Of a stretch of DNA of 64,000 nucleotides, positions 45,441 to 54,600 are shown piece by piece. The notes below the pieces were generated by a model, which saw only the letters and a program-made list of their open reading frames with translations, was not told the DNA's origin and made no database searches. Every line of letters starts with the position of its first letter. Position 1 is the first letter of the stretch. Where the stretch lies: contig NZ_PHUG01000001.1 in assembly GCF_002813325.1 (NCBI RefSeq), forward strand, positions 3,286,001-3,350,000. The letters run 5' to 3'. Source of the DNA: Janthinobacterium sp. 64 (lineage in GTDB: Bacteria; Pseudomonadota; Gammaproteobacteria; Burkholderiales; Burkholderiaceae_D). A program made the translations under genes and the position numbers.

Positions 45441-47024
45441 TCACTTTTGCAATGTCAAGCCCTCTGGGTCAAGGTTTATCGCCTGCAAAAATGCCTGGTC
45501 GTGCGAAACCACAAGTAGCGCGCCCCGATATTGCAGCAGCATCTGCTCCAGCGCCTGCAGGCTGGCCAGGTCCAGATGATTGTCGGGTTCATCGAGCAGC
45601 AGCAGTTGCGGCGGCGCCAGCGCATACAATTCGGCCGCCAGCGCCACCTTCATGCGCTCGCCGCCGCTGAGCAAACGGCTGGGCATGGTGGCGCGCGCGC
45701 CGGCAATGCCCAGCAGCGCCAGCCGCGTGCGCAAGTCCCCTTCCGCCAACGTGCTGTTGCGTTTTTGCACGCGCTGCACGGCGCTGCACTCGCCGTCTTG
45801 CAGTCCCGCATGCTGGTCCAGCCAGGCCACCCGCGCATGACAGCGCAGCTCGCCGCTGGCCGGTGTCAGCTGTCCGGCGATCACGCGCAGCAGGGTCGAC
45901 TTGCCGCTGCCATTGTCACCCGTCACGGCCAGGCGGCGCGGCCCGCTGAGAAGCAGATCCAGCGCTTGCGCCTGGCCATAGGGCAAGACCAGATCGCGCA
46001 GCTCCAGGATCAGCTTGCCGTTCGGCACGGCACTGTCGGGCGCCAGCAACAGGCGCTCCATCTCGGGCGCGCAGCGGGCGCTGGCATCCGACACCCTTTG
46101 CTGGCGCGCCTGCTGCGCCTCTTGCGCGCGCAGGCGCAGCTTGCCCTGGCTATCCTGGCTTTTCTCCTTGCGCGCGTCGAGCAGCAGCTTGCTTTGATTG
46201 CCTTCGCGGCCGTCCCTTTCACCGCGTATCACCCGTTTCTGCTGGCGTTCGGCCTGCTGCTGCGCTTCGCGCTGTTCGCGTCTGGCGCCGGCCTTTTCCG
46301 CCTGCAGGGCGGCAACGTAGCCGGCCTGCTCCAGCGCGCGCTGCTGCGCATACATCGCGTAATTGCCGCCATAGCTGCGCAAGCCCTGCGGCGACAACTC
46401 GACGATTGCATCGACGTGCTGCAGCAAGCCGCGGTCATGGCTGACCAGCAGCAAGCCGCCGGGCCAGCGCGCCATCTGCGCCACCAGACGGGCGCGCTGC
46501 TGCGCATCGAGATGGTTGCTCGGTTCATCGAGCACCAGCCAGTCCGCCTGCGACAGCCAGGCGCCTTGCAGGGCGACGCGCTGGCGCTCGCCGCCGCTGA
46601 GGCGACTCGTCGGCGTGCCGGCGCCGACATGCGGCAGGCCGATCTCGTCGAGCGCCTGACGCAGGCGGGCGGGGGCATCCCAGCGCTCTCCCACCAGGGC
46701 GTAGTCGGCTTCATCGACGCTGCCTGCCGCGATGCGCGCCAGCGCCGCCAGCAAGCTGCTCACGCCAGCGAGCGCCGCCACGGTGGGATAGCGCTGCGGA
46801 TCGAGTTCCTGCGCCACGTAATGGACGCTGCCGTCGCAGCGCACGGCGCCGGAAGACGGCTGCGCCCGGCCTGCCAGCAGGCGGGCCAGCACGCTCTTGC
46901 CCACGCCGTTATCGCCGACGAGGCCGATACGTTGCGGGGCAAAAGAAAATTGCAGATCGGAAAACAGGGCGCGGCCATCGGGCAGCACGAAGGAAAGACG
47001 GTCGAGTTGTAGTAATGCGGGCAT
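45441..47024 (-). CDS. ABC-F family ATPase
   Basis: ATG 47024 with AAGGAG 6 nt upstream; 527 residues. Two ABC domains without membrane parts: Walker A GDNGVGKS (about 39) and GDNGSGKS (about 370), signatures LSGGERQRV and LSGGERMKV, Walker B LVLDEPSNHLD and LLLDEPDNHLD. The linker (about 235-340) is long, charged and Gln/Arg-rich, as in translation-acting ABC-F proteins. It probably binds the ribosome; an antibiotic-protection role cannot be excluded. It does not match EttA or Uup in layout. Confidence 0.88.
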   Translation of the reverse strand: MPALLQLDRLSFVLPDGRALFSDLQFSFAPQRIGLVGDNGVGKSVLARLLAGRAQPSSGAVRCDGSVHYVAQELDPQRYPTVAALAGVSSLLAALARIAAGSVDEADYALVGERWDAPARLRQALDEIGLPHVGAGTPTSRLSGGERQRVALQGAWLSQADWLVLDEPSNHLDAQQRARLVAQMARWPGGLLLVSHDRGLLQHVDAIVELSPQGLRSYGGNYAMYAQQRALEQAGYVAALQAEKAGARREQREAQQQAERQQKRVIRGERDGREGNQSKLLLDARKEKSQDSQGKLRLRAQEAQQARQQRVSDASARCAPEMERLLLAPDSAVPNGKLILELRDLVLPYGQAQALDLLLSGPRRLAVTGDNGSGKSTLLRVIAGQLTPASGELRCHARVAWLDQHAGLQDGECSAVQRVQKRNSTLAEGDLRTRLALLGIAGARATMPSRLLSGGERMKVALAAELYALAPPQLLLLDEPDNHLDLASLQALEQMLLQYRGALLVVSHDQAFLQAINLDPEGLTLQK

Positions 47025-47177
47025 GGATACTCCTTGAGCAAGGCTGGCGAACCCGTGCGGCGCAATGGCGCGCTGGCGGGAAGGGCGAGGCCGTGCACAG
47101 CACGGCAGTATCAATGGCGCATGTCGAAGCGTCCTGAAGAAATGGGGAAGAAGCGTCAGTGTAGCAGAGCAAGCTGG

Positions 47178-48290
47178 TCAGCGCTGGCCCAGGGTCGTGT
47201 CGCCGAACAGGTTCTTGAATTCGCGCGGCTGCGAGCGCCAGTACTGCGGCGGCGCCTGCACTTGCGCACCCAGCTGGGCTGCCGCATGCCAGGGCCAGCG
47301 CGGGTCGAACAGGATGGCGCGCGCCAGCGCCACCATGTCGGACTGGCCGTTGACGATGATGTCTTGCGCCTGCTGCGCCTCCGTGATCAAGCCCACGCTA
47401 ATCGTAGGCAGGCCGCTGTCGCGCTTGATGCGCTCGGCAAACGCCACCTGGTAGCCGGGTCCCACGGGGATTTGCTGCTGCGGCGAAATCCCGCCGCTGG
47501 AGACGTGGATAAAGTCGGCGCCCAGCTGCTTGAGTTCCTGCGCGAAGCGCACGCTTTGCTCGATTTCCCAGCCGCCTTCGACCCAGTCGGTGGCGGAAAT
47601 GCGTACGCCCACGGCCACCGAGTCAGGCACGGCGGCGCGCACGGCCTCAAGCACTTCCAGTGGAAAGCGCATGCGGTTTTCCAGGCTGCCGCCATACGCA
47701 TCCGTGCGCTGATTCGACAGGGGCGACAAAAACTGGTGCAGCAGATAGCCGTGCGCCGCGTGCAGTTCGATGCCCTCGATACCGAGCGCATGCACGCGCT
47801 GGGCGGCCGCGACAAAGGCGCCCTTGATTTGCAACAAACCCATCTCATCGAGTGCGATCGGCACCGTTTCGCCCGGTGCGTGGGCGATGGCGGATGGCGC
47901 CACCGTTTGCCAGCCGCCCTCGGCCAGGTGCACGCAGGCACCGCCTTCCCAGGGCGCGCGGCTCGACGCCTTGCGTCCCGCGTGGCCCAGCTGCACCACC
48001 AGCGGAATCGGCGAGTGGCGGCGGATCGCCTGCACCACCTTGGCCAGCGCAGCCTGATTCGCGTCCGACCACAGGCCCAGGTCATCGGCCGAGATGCGTC
48101 CCTCGGGCGAGACGGCCGTCGCTTCCGTCATCAGCAAGCCCGCGCCGGACAGGGCCAGGTGGCCCAGGTGGATCATGTGCCAGTCGGTGGCGTTGCCGTT
48201 GTCAGCCGAGTACTGGCACATGGGCGCGATGGCGATGCGGTTGGCAACGTGCAAGGGGCCAAGGGCATATGGCGTGAATAGCTGGCTCAT
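47178..48290 (-). CDS. NADH:flavin oxidoreductase, YqjM/XenA-type ene-reductase
   Basis: Start at ATG 48290; 370 residues. A single FMN-binding TIM barrel. C25 in APMCQYSA is the redox-tuning Cys of class III old yellow enzymes such as Pseudomonas XenA and Bacillus YqjM. HAAHGYLLHQFLSP carries the substrate-binding His pair, and SGGI and ALARAI bind FMN phosphate. It reduces activated double bonds or nitro groups using NAD(P)H. Natural substrate unknown. Confidence 0.9.
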   Translation of the reverse strand: MSQLFTPYALGPLHVANRIAIAPMCQYSADNGNATDWHMIHLGHLALSGAGLLMTEATAVSPEGRISADDLGLWSDANQAALAKVVQAIRRHSPIPLVVQLGHAGRKASSRAPWEGGACVHLAEGGWQTVAPSAIAHAPGETVPIALDEMGLLQIKGAFVAAAQRVHALGIEGIELHAAHGYLLHQFLSPLSNQRTDAYGGSLENRMRFPLEVLEAVRAAVPDSVAVGVRISATDWVEGGWEIEQSVRFAQELKQLGADFIHVSSGGISPQQQIPVGPGYQVAFAERIKRDSGLPTISVGLITEAQQAQDIIVNGQSDMVALARAILFDPRWPWHAAAQLGAQVQAPPQYWRSQPREFKNLFGDTTLGQR

Positions 48291-48464
48291 GGCGGACTTT
48301 CGGAAAAGGGGAAGCACCGATTCTACTGCGCTTTGAAAAGCGCGGCTTACACCTGCTTACGTTTGATACAGCGCAAGGGCTAGCCTTGGGCCGGCGCGGC
48401 CGCTAATGTGGACACATCAGCTGGACACATCAATAACACCCGCAGCACCACCCCAGGAGAACAC

Positions 48465-49010
48465 ATGAACACGACGACTACCGCCAGCCGCATCCACCCC
48501 TTGATGGCCGGCGCCGCCATTTCCGTGACGGTCCTGTGCCTGGTGGGCGCGGCGTCCATCACCGGTATCCTGCCCAATTCGCGGGCGAACGTGCCGGCCA
48601 CGCCAGCCATTCCTGCCGACGTGGCGGCCTTGGCAGCACCTGTGGCCGCACCGGTTGCCGCGCCCGTCGTCGCACAAGCCGCCCCGGCACCGGCACCGGC
48701 GCCCGTCGTGCACAAGCGCGTCGTGCACCACACGCCAGTGGCGCAGGCGCGTCCTGCCTACAATGACAACAACGATGGCTACCGCGACACGGCCTACCGC
48801 GAACCCGTGCGCCAGCCGCAGCCAGTGCCTGCGCCGGCGCCAGCACAACCGAACTACGTGGGCATCGGCACGGGCGCCGTCATCGGCGGCTTGATCGGCA
48901 ATCAAGTCGGTGGCGGCCGCGGCAAGGCGCTGGCAACGGTGGCCGGCGTGATCGGCGGCGGCATGCTGGGCAATGCGGTGCAGAACCAGGTGCAACAGCC
49001 ACAACGTTAA
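48465..49010 (+). CDS. glycine-zipper 2TM domain protein
   Basis: ATG 48465 with AGGAGA 4 nt upstream; 181 residues. One N-terminal membrane segment (about 12-35), an Ala/Pro/Val-rich spacer (about 45-85), a Pro-rich basic region, and a C-terminal glycine zipper (GTGAVIGGLIGNQVGGGRG ... GVIGGGMLGN). Such proteins are membrane or envelope proteins of unknown role. A direct repeat TGGACACATCA (48409-48419 and 48422-48432) lies 33 bp upstream. Its stop overlaps the convergent DUF1993 stop. Confidence 0.82.
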   Translation: MNTTTTASRIHPLMAGAAISVTVLCLVGAASITGILPNSRANVPATPAIPADVAALAAPVAAPVAAPVVAQAAPAPAPAPVVHKRVVHHTPVAQARPAYNDNNDGYRDTAYREPVRQPQPVPAPAPAQPNYVGIGTGAVIGGLIGNQVGGGRGKALATVAGVIGGGMLGNAVQNQVQQPQR

Positions 49011-49516
49011 TCGTACGGTCCCAGATAGTCGAGCTTGCCCACGGCCACGCCATTGTTTCTCAGGATGGCGTGGACCATGGAGACGTGGAAATAGAAGTTC
49101 GGCAAGGCAAAGCTGAGCAGGTAATCGTCGCCCGAGAATGTTGTCCCCTCGTCCGTCCAGTTCAGCACGACTTCCTTCTGCGCGCTGCCCGCCATCTGGC
49201 CGGCGTTGACGCTGTCGATGTAGGCGATGGTGTTGGCGATGCGCTCCTGTAACTGCTCGAACGACGCTTCGTTATCCTCGAACTTCGGTGCCGGCACGCC
49301 GCTCAGGCGCTCGACCGACATCTTCGACGTATCGCTGGCGCGCTGCACCTGCGCCGTCAAGTCCAGCATGTCGGGCGCCAGTTGCGCGCCCAGTAAAATC
49401 TCGGGCACGATGCCGTCTTCCTCCACATGGGCCTGCGCTTTTTCCAGCAGGGCCGAGACGACCCGCAAGCCGCGGATGAAGACGGGAATGGTTGCCTGAT
49501 ACATGGACACGGACAT
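49007..49516 (-). CDS. DUF1993 family protein
   Basis: 169 residues, soluble and helical, as in DUF1993 (MYQATIPVFIRGLRVVSALLEKA at the start, LPNFYFHVSMVHAILRNNGVAVGKLDYLG at the end). The pattern of His and acidic residues recalls DinB-like four-helix bundles. Function is unknown. GGAGT precedes the ATG. Converges with and overlaps the glycine-zipper gene by 4 bp. Confidence 0.85.
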   Translation of the reverse strand: MSVSMYQATIPVFIRGLRVVSALLEKAQAHVEEDGIVPEILLGAQLAPDMLDLTAQVQRASDTSKMSVERLSGVPAPKFEDNEASFEQLQERIANTIAYIDSVNAGQMAGSAQKEVVLNWTDEGTTFSGDDYLLSFALPNFYFHVSMVHAILRNNGVAVGKLDYLGPYD

Positions 49517-49584
49517 GGCGGACTCCTGATAGTGAACGATAAGTCAGTGTACCCGAGGCGCCGCCTGCGGGTGCGCACACAGGC

Positions 49585-50547
49585 TTACTTGTCCAGATTC
49601 ACCTTGCCATCCGGCGCATGGCTAGGCTGTTCCGCAGGTTCGGCCTGCGGCGCCGGCTTGTCCTTGCGCTTGCCGCTGAAGAACTTGACGATGGCCGCGC
49701 CGCCGCCCACGACGGCCAGGAGCAGCACTTTCTTGAAGGCCAGCAGCAGCGCCAGCAACTTGCCAAACAGGCCCAGCTTGCTGGCCACGCCGCCCGCCAC
49801 CAGTGCCGCCAGGCCGTATTCAGCCACCTTGTCCGTCTTGCTGTCGAAATCCGTGTAGCGGTTACCGTCGGTAAATTCCGTGAACGCCGTCACTTGCTGC
49901 ATTTCTTTCTTGATCGCTTCGATCTGTTGCATGCTGGCGATCGCGTTCAGGTTCAGCACGCCTTCGCGGCCCAGCACGCGCACGTTGTAGTTCAGCGAAT
50001 GCTCGCCGCCATCGACCATCAGGTCCTTGGCCCAGTACAGCTTGTGCGTATCCTTGGCATAGCTGGGTTTTTCCGCCCAGCCCATCAAATGGATGCCGGG
50101 ATAACCCTGCTTCTTGCGCTCCGCGTTATTGTCCAGCACGGATGCCTGCATATCCTTGAGCAATTCGTCATATTTGATGCTGTCCGCATCGTCATCCTTG
50201 ATATGGCCTTCCTTTTCATACGTGACGATGACACCCCAGCTATCGCGCTCCAGCACGCTGGTCTTGGCGGGCACGATCATGCCCAGCGATACCATGCCCG
50301 GTGGATTGCCCCAGGCATCGACCAGCACGCGCTCGGCGTCCGTCGGCGACAAATAGCGGAAGTTGGCGGGCAAATCCAGGGTGGCGATGCCGCCCGGCAA
50401 AGTGATCTTGCCGCGTTGCAGGTGCAACTGGGCAAGGAATTGCTCGGCCGTCATTTCCGGTGCCGCTGCCTTCTCTTCAGCAGGGGCGGCAGCCGTCAGG
50501 CCGGAGAGGGTCAGGCACAGCAAGGCTGTCAGCAGGCGTTTCAACAT
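49585..50547 (-). CDS. DUF2167 membrane-anchored protein
   Basis: 320 residues with a signal peptide (about 1-20). The large middle part (about 30-230) matches DUF2167: LPANFRYLSPTDAERVLVDAWGNPP, SWGVIVTYEKEGHIKDDDAD, YNVRVLGREGVLNLNAIA. Two hydrophobic stretches (about 240-290) anchor it, with a Lys/Pro-rich tail. Family function is unknown; exported location is likely. Stands alone. Confidence 0.85.
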   Translation of the reverse strand: MLKRLLTALLCLTLSGLTAAAPAEEKAAAPEMTAEQFLAQLHLQRGKITLPGGIATLDLPANFRYLSPTDAERVLVDAWGNPPGMVSLGMIVPAKTSVLERDSWGVIVTYEKEGHIKDDDADSIKYDELLKDMQASVLDNNAERKKQGYPGIHLMGWAEKPSYAKDTHKLYWAKDLMVDGGEHSLNYNVRVLGREGVLNLNAIASMQQIEAIKKEMQQVTAFTEFTDGNRYTDFDSKTDKVAEYGLAALVAGGVASKLGLFGKLLALLLAFKKVLLLAVVGGGAAIVKFFSGKRKDKPAPQAEPAEQPSHAPDGKVNLDK

Positions 50548-50636
50548 GATCGGTCCAAAAAAAATTGCAAAGGGTAAATATTTTAAATCAATTGATTGCT
50601 TAATGGATAATTATTTCCGTGCAGCATTTTTTCCAT

Positions 50637-50671
50637 AAAAAAAGCGCCAGGCGGGTTTCCCCGGCTGGCGC
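50637..50671 (-). terminator. terminator of the arginine operon (after astE)
   Basis: GCGCCAG (50644-50650) and CTGGCGC (50665-50671), with inner CGGG/CCCG pairing; seven T follow on the minus strand (complement of A 50637-50643). Confidence 0.88.
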
Positions 50672-50696
50672 CTGCTGCTGTGTGAAGGCTGGACGA

Positions 50697-51692
50697 TCAA
50701 GCCACGCGCACCACCATCAAACCGGCGCGCAAGCCCACCCGCACATCCGGGTTGGGAAACACCACCAGCTCTTCCGCGTGCTGCACCGTGTAGACGTGGT
50801 CGCCATCGCTGGCGATCACGGCGTGTTGCGGCAGCGACGTAAAATTCTGCGTGCTGCGATCAAACGCCATGCGGAATTCATCGCTGTGCTTGATGATTTC
50901 CTGCGCCACCTTGAACACGTGCGGCGCTGCCTTGACCGGCTGCGCAGGCAGGCCGCGCAGCAAGCCGTCCAGCGCCCGCGACACGTCGTCGAACAGGGAC
51001 AAATCGTTCTGCCCCAGGGTGCCCACGCGGCCCAGTTCCACCGTGCTGGCGGCCGCACCGCAATGCTCGGCCGAATAATAACTATACGTGCCGGCCGACT
51101 GCGGGTTCATGATGATGGCGCCGATGGCCGCCTGGCCCAGCCAGGCTATCAGCTGCGCCTTGGCGTCGTCGGCCACCAGGTCCGGCACGATGGCAAACGT
51201 AGGGTACACGGACGGCCGGATGGCCGTGTGCAAATCCAGGTGCCAGCGCACGGGACCGGCCGCTGCAAAGAACGCTGTTGTCGCAGCGATCATTTCATCG
51301 GCGCGCGCGCTTTCCGCCGCTTGCGCCAGGCTGCCCCGCACGGGGCGGAACATGCGATTCAGGTCAGCGTCGATGAAACGCTTGCCGGCCCGGATCGCAT
51401 CGACATTGCCCACGCAAACGAGCAGGTCGACGGCCAGTGCGGACGCATCGCGCGACAAGGCGTCGAGCAGATGCGCCAGCACTTCGATCGGCCCCGTTTC
51501 GTCGCCATGCACGCCCACCGAGACAGCCACGCTGGCGCGGTTCTCTCCCGGTTTGACCACTTGCAGCATGCCGGGCGCCGGCAAGGCCACCGTGAAACCG
51601 GCGTCCGAAAACAACCGGACCACGCCGCTGAAATCGGCCTGCGCCAGCGCCTGCACTACCGGTGTTACTACCTGGGTTACTTCTTGCGTCAT
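50697..51692 (-). CDS. astE: succinylglutamate desuccinylase
   Basis: 331 residues. It splits N-succinylglutamate to glutamate and succinate, the last step of the AST pathway. Zinc ligands H62 and E65 (VHGDET) and H155 (HLDLH) are in place; the catalytic Glu is expected in STVELG (about 220). Its ATG shares a base with the gdhB stop (TAATG at 51694-51690), so it is translated by re-initiation after gdhB. Last gene of the operon. Confidence 0.93.
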   Translation of the reverse strand: MTQEVTQVVTPVVQALAQADFSGVVRLFSDAGFTVALPAPGMLQVVKPGENRASVAVSVGVHGDETGPIEVLAHLLDALSRDASALAVDLLVCVGNVDAIRAGKRFIDADLNRMFRPVRGSLAQAAESARADEMIAATTAFFAAAGPVRWHLDLHTAIRPSVYPTFAIVPDLVADDAKAQLIAWLGQAAIGAIIMNPQSAGTYSYYSAEHCGAAASTVELGRVGTLGQNDLSLFDDVSRALDGLLRGLPAQPVKAAPHVFKVAQEIIKHSDEFRMAFDRSTQNFTSLPQHAVIASDGDHVYTVQHAEELVVFPNPDVRVGLRAGLMVVRVA

Positions 51693-54600
51693 TACACCGC
51701 CGCTTCCGCTGGGGTTTTCGCCGTGATTTTATTCACGGCTTCCGACAAGGTCCACACGTCCAGCATGGCTTGCTCCAGTTCCGTCGCCGCCACATAGGCC
51801 GACAGGCCCAGCGCGCCCGTCACCGCATCGACGGCCTGGCCCGCATTGCCTTGCTCGGCGCGTGCCAGCACCTGCGTCAGCAAACGCTGTTGCGTGCGGC
51901 GCAGCGCTTGCTGCGCGTAGTTGCGCAACTGCTCCTGCGACTTGCCTTGCGCGGCCAGCTTCAGGCCACGTTCCAGCGTGTCGATGCCTGCCTGGCTGCG
52001 CAGGGCCAGGCCCACTTGCAAAAAGGCCGCCAGGTCCATCGAAGCAGGACGCGGCACGGACAGGGCCGGGAACAGGAAGCCGGCGACGACTTCCAGCGCG
52101 TCGACCGCATCCCACGCCTGCACGAAGGCCGGCGTCAAGCCGGCTACCTGCGCCGCTTCCGACTTGATGCCAACGGCTTTGAGCAGTTCGCGCTTCGATT
52201 CCGCACCGAACAAACGCGTCAGTTCGGCCAGGCCGGCGCCACGCAATTGCTCGGCCGGCACCGACAAGACGCCGGCGATCATCGTTTGCTGCAGCACGCG
52301 CGTTTGCGCATCGACCTTGATCGACACGTCGCGTGGAATCGTCAAGGCATCCGCATCGAGCGCGTCGAACACGGGCGCCAGGTTCAGCGCCACCCAGGCC
52401 TGGCCCCAGGCCAGGATCACGCTTGATTCGTCCACGCCGTGTTCCGCCGCCAGGTTGCGGATCATCAGCGGGCCGCAGCGGTTGATCACTTCATTGGCCA
52501 GCACGGTCGCCAGAATGGCGTTGGCCAGCGGATGGTCGAGCGCCGAACGCGTTTCCACCAGCAAGGACGGGAAGTACGGTTTCAAGACCGGTTCGGCCCA
52601 CGTTTCGTCCGTCAACGGCAGCGCGGAAAGGATGCGCTTGAAGCGGTTCTTCACGTTGGCGATCACCACCGCCAGTTCCGGCGTGGTCAGGCCACGGTTA
52701 TCCAGCTTGCGGCGCGCCAGTTCGGCCACCGACGGCAGCTGCTCCAGCTCGCGCGACAGGGCACCCTCTTCTTCCAGGCTGGCGATCAGGGCGGCATAGC
52801 CATCCTGCACGGCGCTTTCGCCTTGCGCCTGCAACTCGCGCACCAGCAAATGCGTCTGCTGCGTGTTGTCGCGCAAGACCAGGCGCTCGACGTCGTCCGT
52901 CATCGCATACAGCTCGCGATTGCGTTCTTCTTCCGTCAGCTTACCCGCGTTGACTTCCACGTCCAGCCAGATTTTCACGTTCACTTCATGGTCCGAGCAA
53001 TCCACGCCGGCCGAGTTGTCGATCGCGTCGGTGAAGATGCGGCCACCGGCCAGCGCGAACTCGATACGGCCCGCCTGCGTCGCACCCAAATTCCCCCCTT
53101 CGGCCACCACTTTCACGCGCAGCTCATTGCCGCTGACGCGGATGTGGTCATTTGCGCGGTCCTTCACTTGCGCGTGGCTCTCTGTCGACGCCTTGATGTA
53201 GGTGCCGATGCCGCCGTTGTAGAACAGGTCCACCGGGGATTTCAGGATGCGGTGCATCAGTTCTTCCGGCGCCAGCGCAGTTTCCGCGATATCGAGCGCG
53301 GCGCGGATTTGCGGCGACAGCTCGATCGTGCGGGCGGAGCGTGGATACACGCCACCGCCGGCCGAGATCAGCTCCTTGTTGTAGTCGTCCCACGAAGAGC
53401 GCGGCAAGGCGAACAGGCGCGCGCGTTCCTCGAACGAGACGGCGACGTCCGGTGTCGGGTCGAGGAAGATGTGGCGGTGGTCGAACGCGGCCACCAGTTT
53501 CAGCTGGCGCGACAGCAGTACGCCGTTGCCGAACACGTCGCCCGACATGTCGCCCACGCCGACCATGGTGATCGGGGTGGTATTGAGGTCGTGGTCCATT
53601 TCATAGAAGTGGCGCTTGACGGCTTCGAATGCGCCCTTGGCGGTGATGCCCAGTTTCTTGTGGTCGTAACCGTTCGAACCGCCCGAGGCGAACGCGTCGC
53701 CGAGCCAGAAACCGCGCTGCACGGCGATGCCGTTGGCGATGTCTGAGAACGTGGCCGTGCCCTTGTCGGCCGCCACCACCAGGTAAGGGTCGGCGTCATC
53801 GAAGCAGACGGTGTCGACTGGCGGGACGATATTGCCCAGCGAGCGGTTGTCCGTCACTTCCAGCAGGCTGGAAATGAACAGGCGGTAGACGGCTTCGCCT
53901 TCTGCCGCGATGGTTTCACGCACGGCGTCCTTCGGCATCATCTTGCAGACGAAACCGCCCTTCGCGCCGGCCGGCACGATGACGGCGTTCTTGACCATCT
54001 GCGCCTTGACGAGGCCCAAGACTTCGGTGCGGTAGTCTTCCATGCGGTCGGACCAGCGCAAGCCGCCGCGGGCGACGGGGCCGCCGCGCAGGTGCACGCC
54101 TTCAAAGCGGCGCGAGAAGACGAAAATCTCGCGGTAAGGACGCGGTTCCGGCACCAGCGCCAGGCTGCTGGTGTCGAACTTGAAGATGATCTTGTCGCCT
54201 TGTTGATTGTTCTGGAAGTAGCTGGTGCGCAGGGTGGCGGCCATCAGGTCGGCCAGCGCGCCGAGGATTTCCTCGGTATCGGCGTGGTTCACGGATGGCA
54301 GGCCAGCCTTGATGGCGGCAATGCTTTCCAGGGCTGCCGCGTGCTGCGCGCCGGACAGCGCTGGATCGAAGCGCTGCAGGAACGCTTCGACCAGGGCTTT
54401 GACCTGGGCCGGCTGCTTGCGCAGGCTTTCGGCGATGTAGCGCACCGAGAAGCGGCTGCCCGTCTGGCGCCAGTAGCTGGTGTAGGCGCGCACCAGCTGC
54501 ACTTCGCGCGTCGACAAGCCGCCTTCGATGACGAGGCCATTCAGGCGGCCATCTTCGGCCGTGTCGTTGAACAGGGCGGCAAACAGTTCCTGCGCCACGG

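Noticed and set aside
47089..47105. GCCGTGC/GCACGGC hairpin between the ene-reductase and ABC-F genes
   Set aside because: No T run on either strand and near the ABC-F start; not convincing as a terminator.
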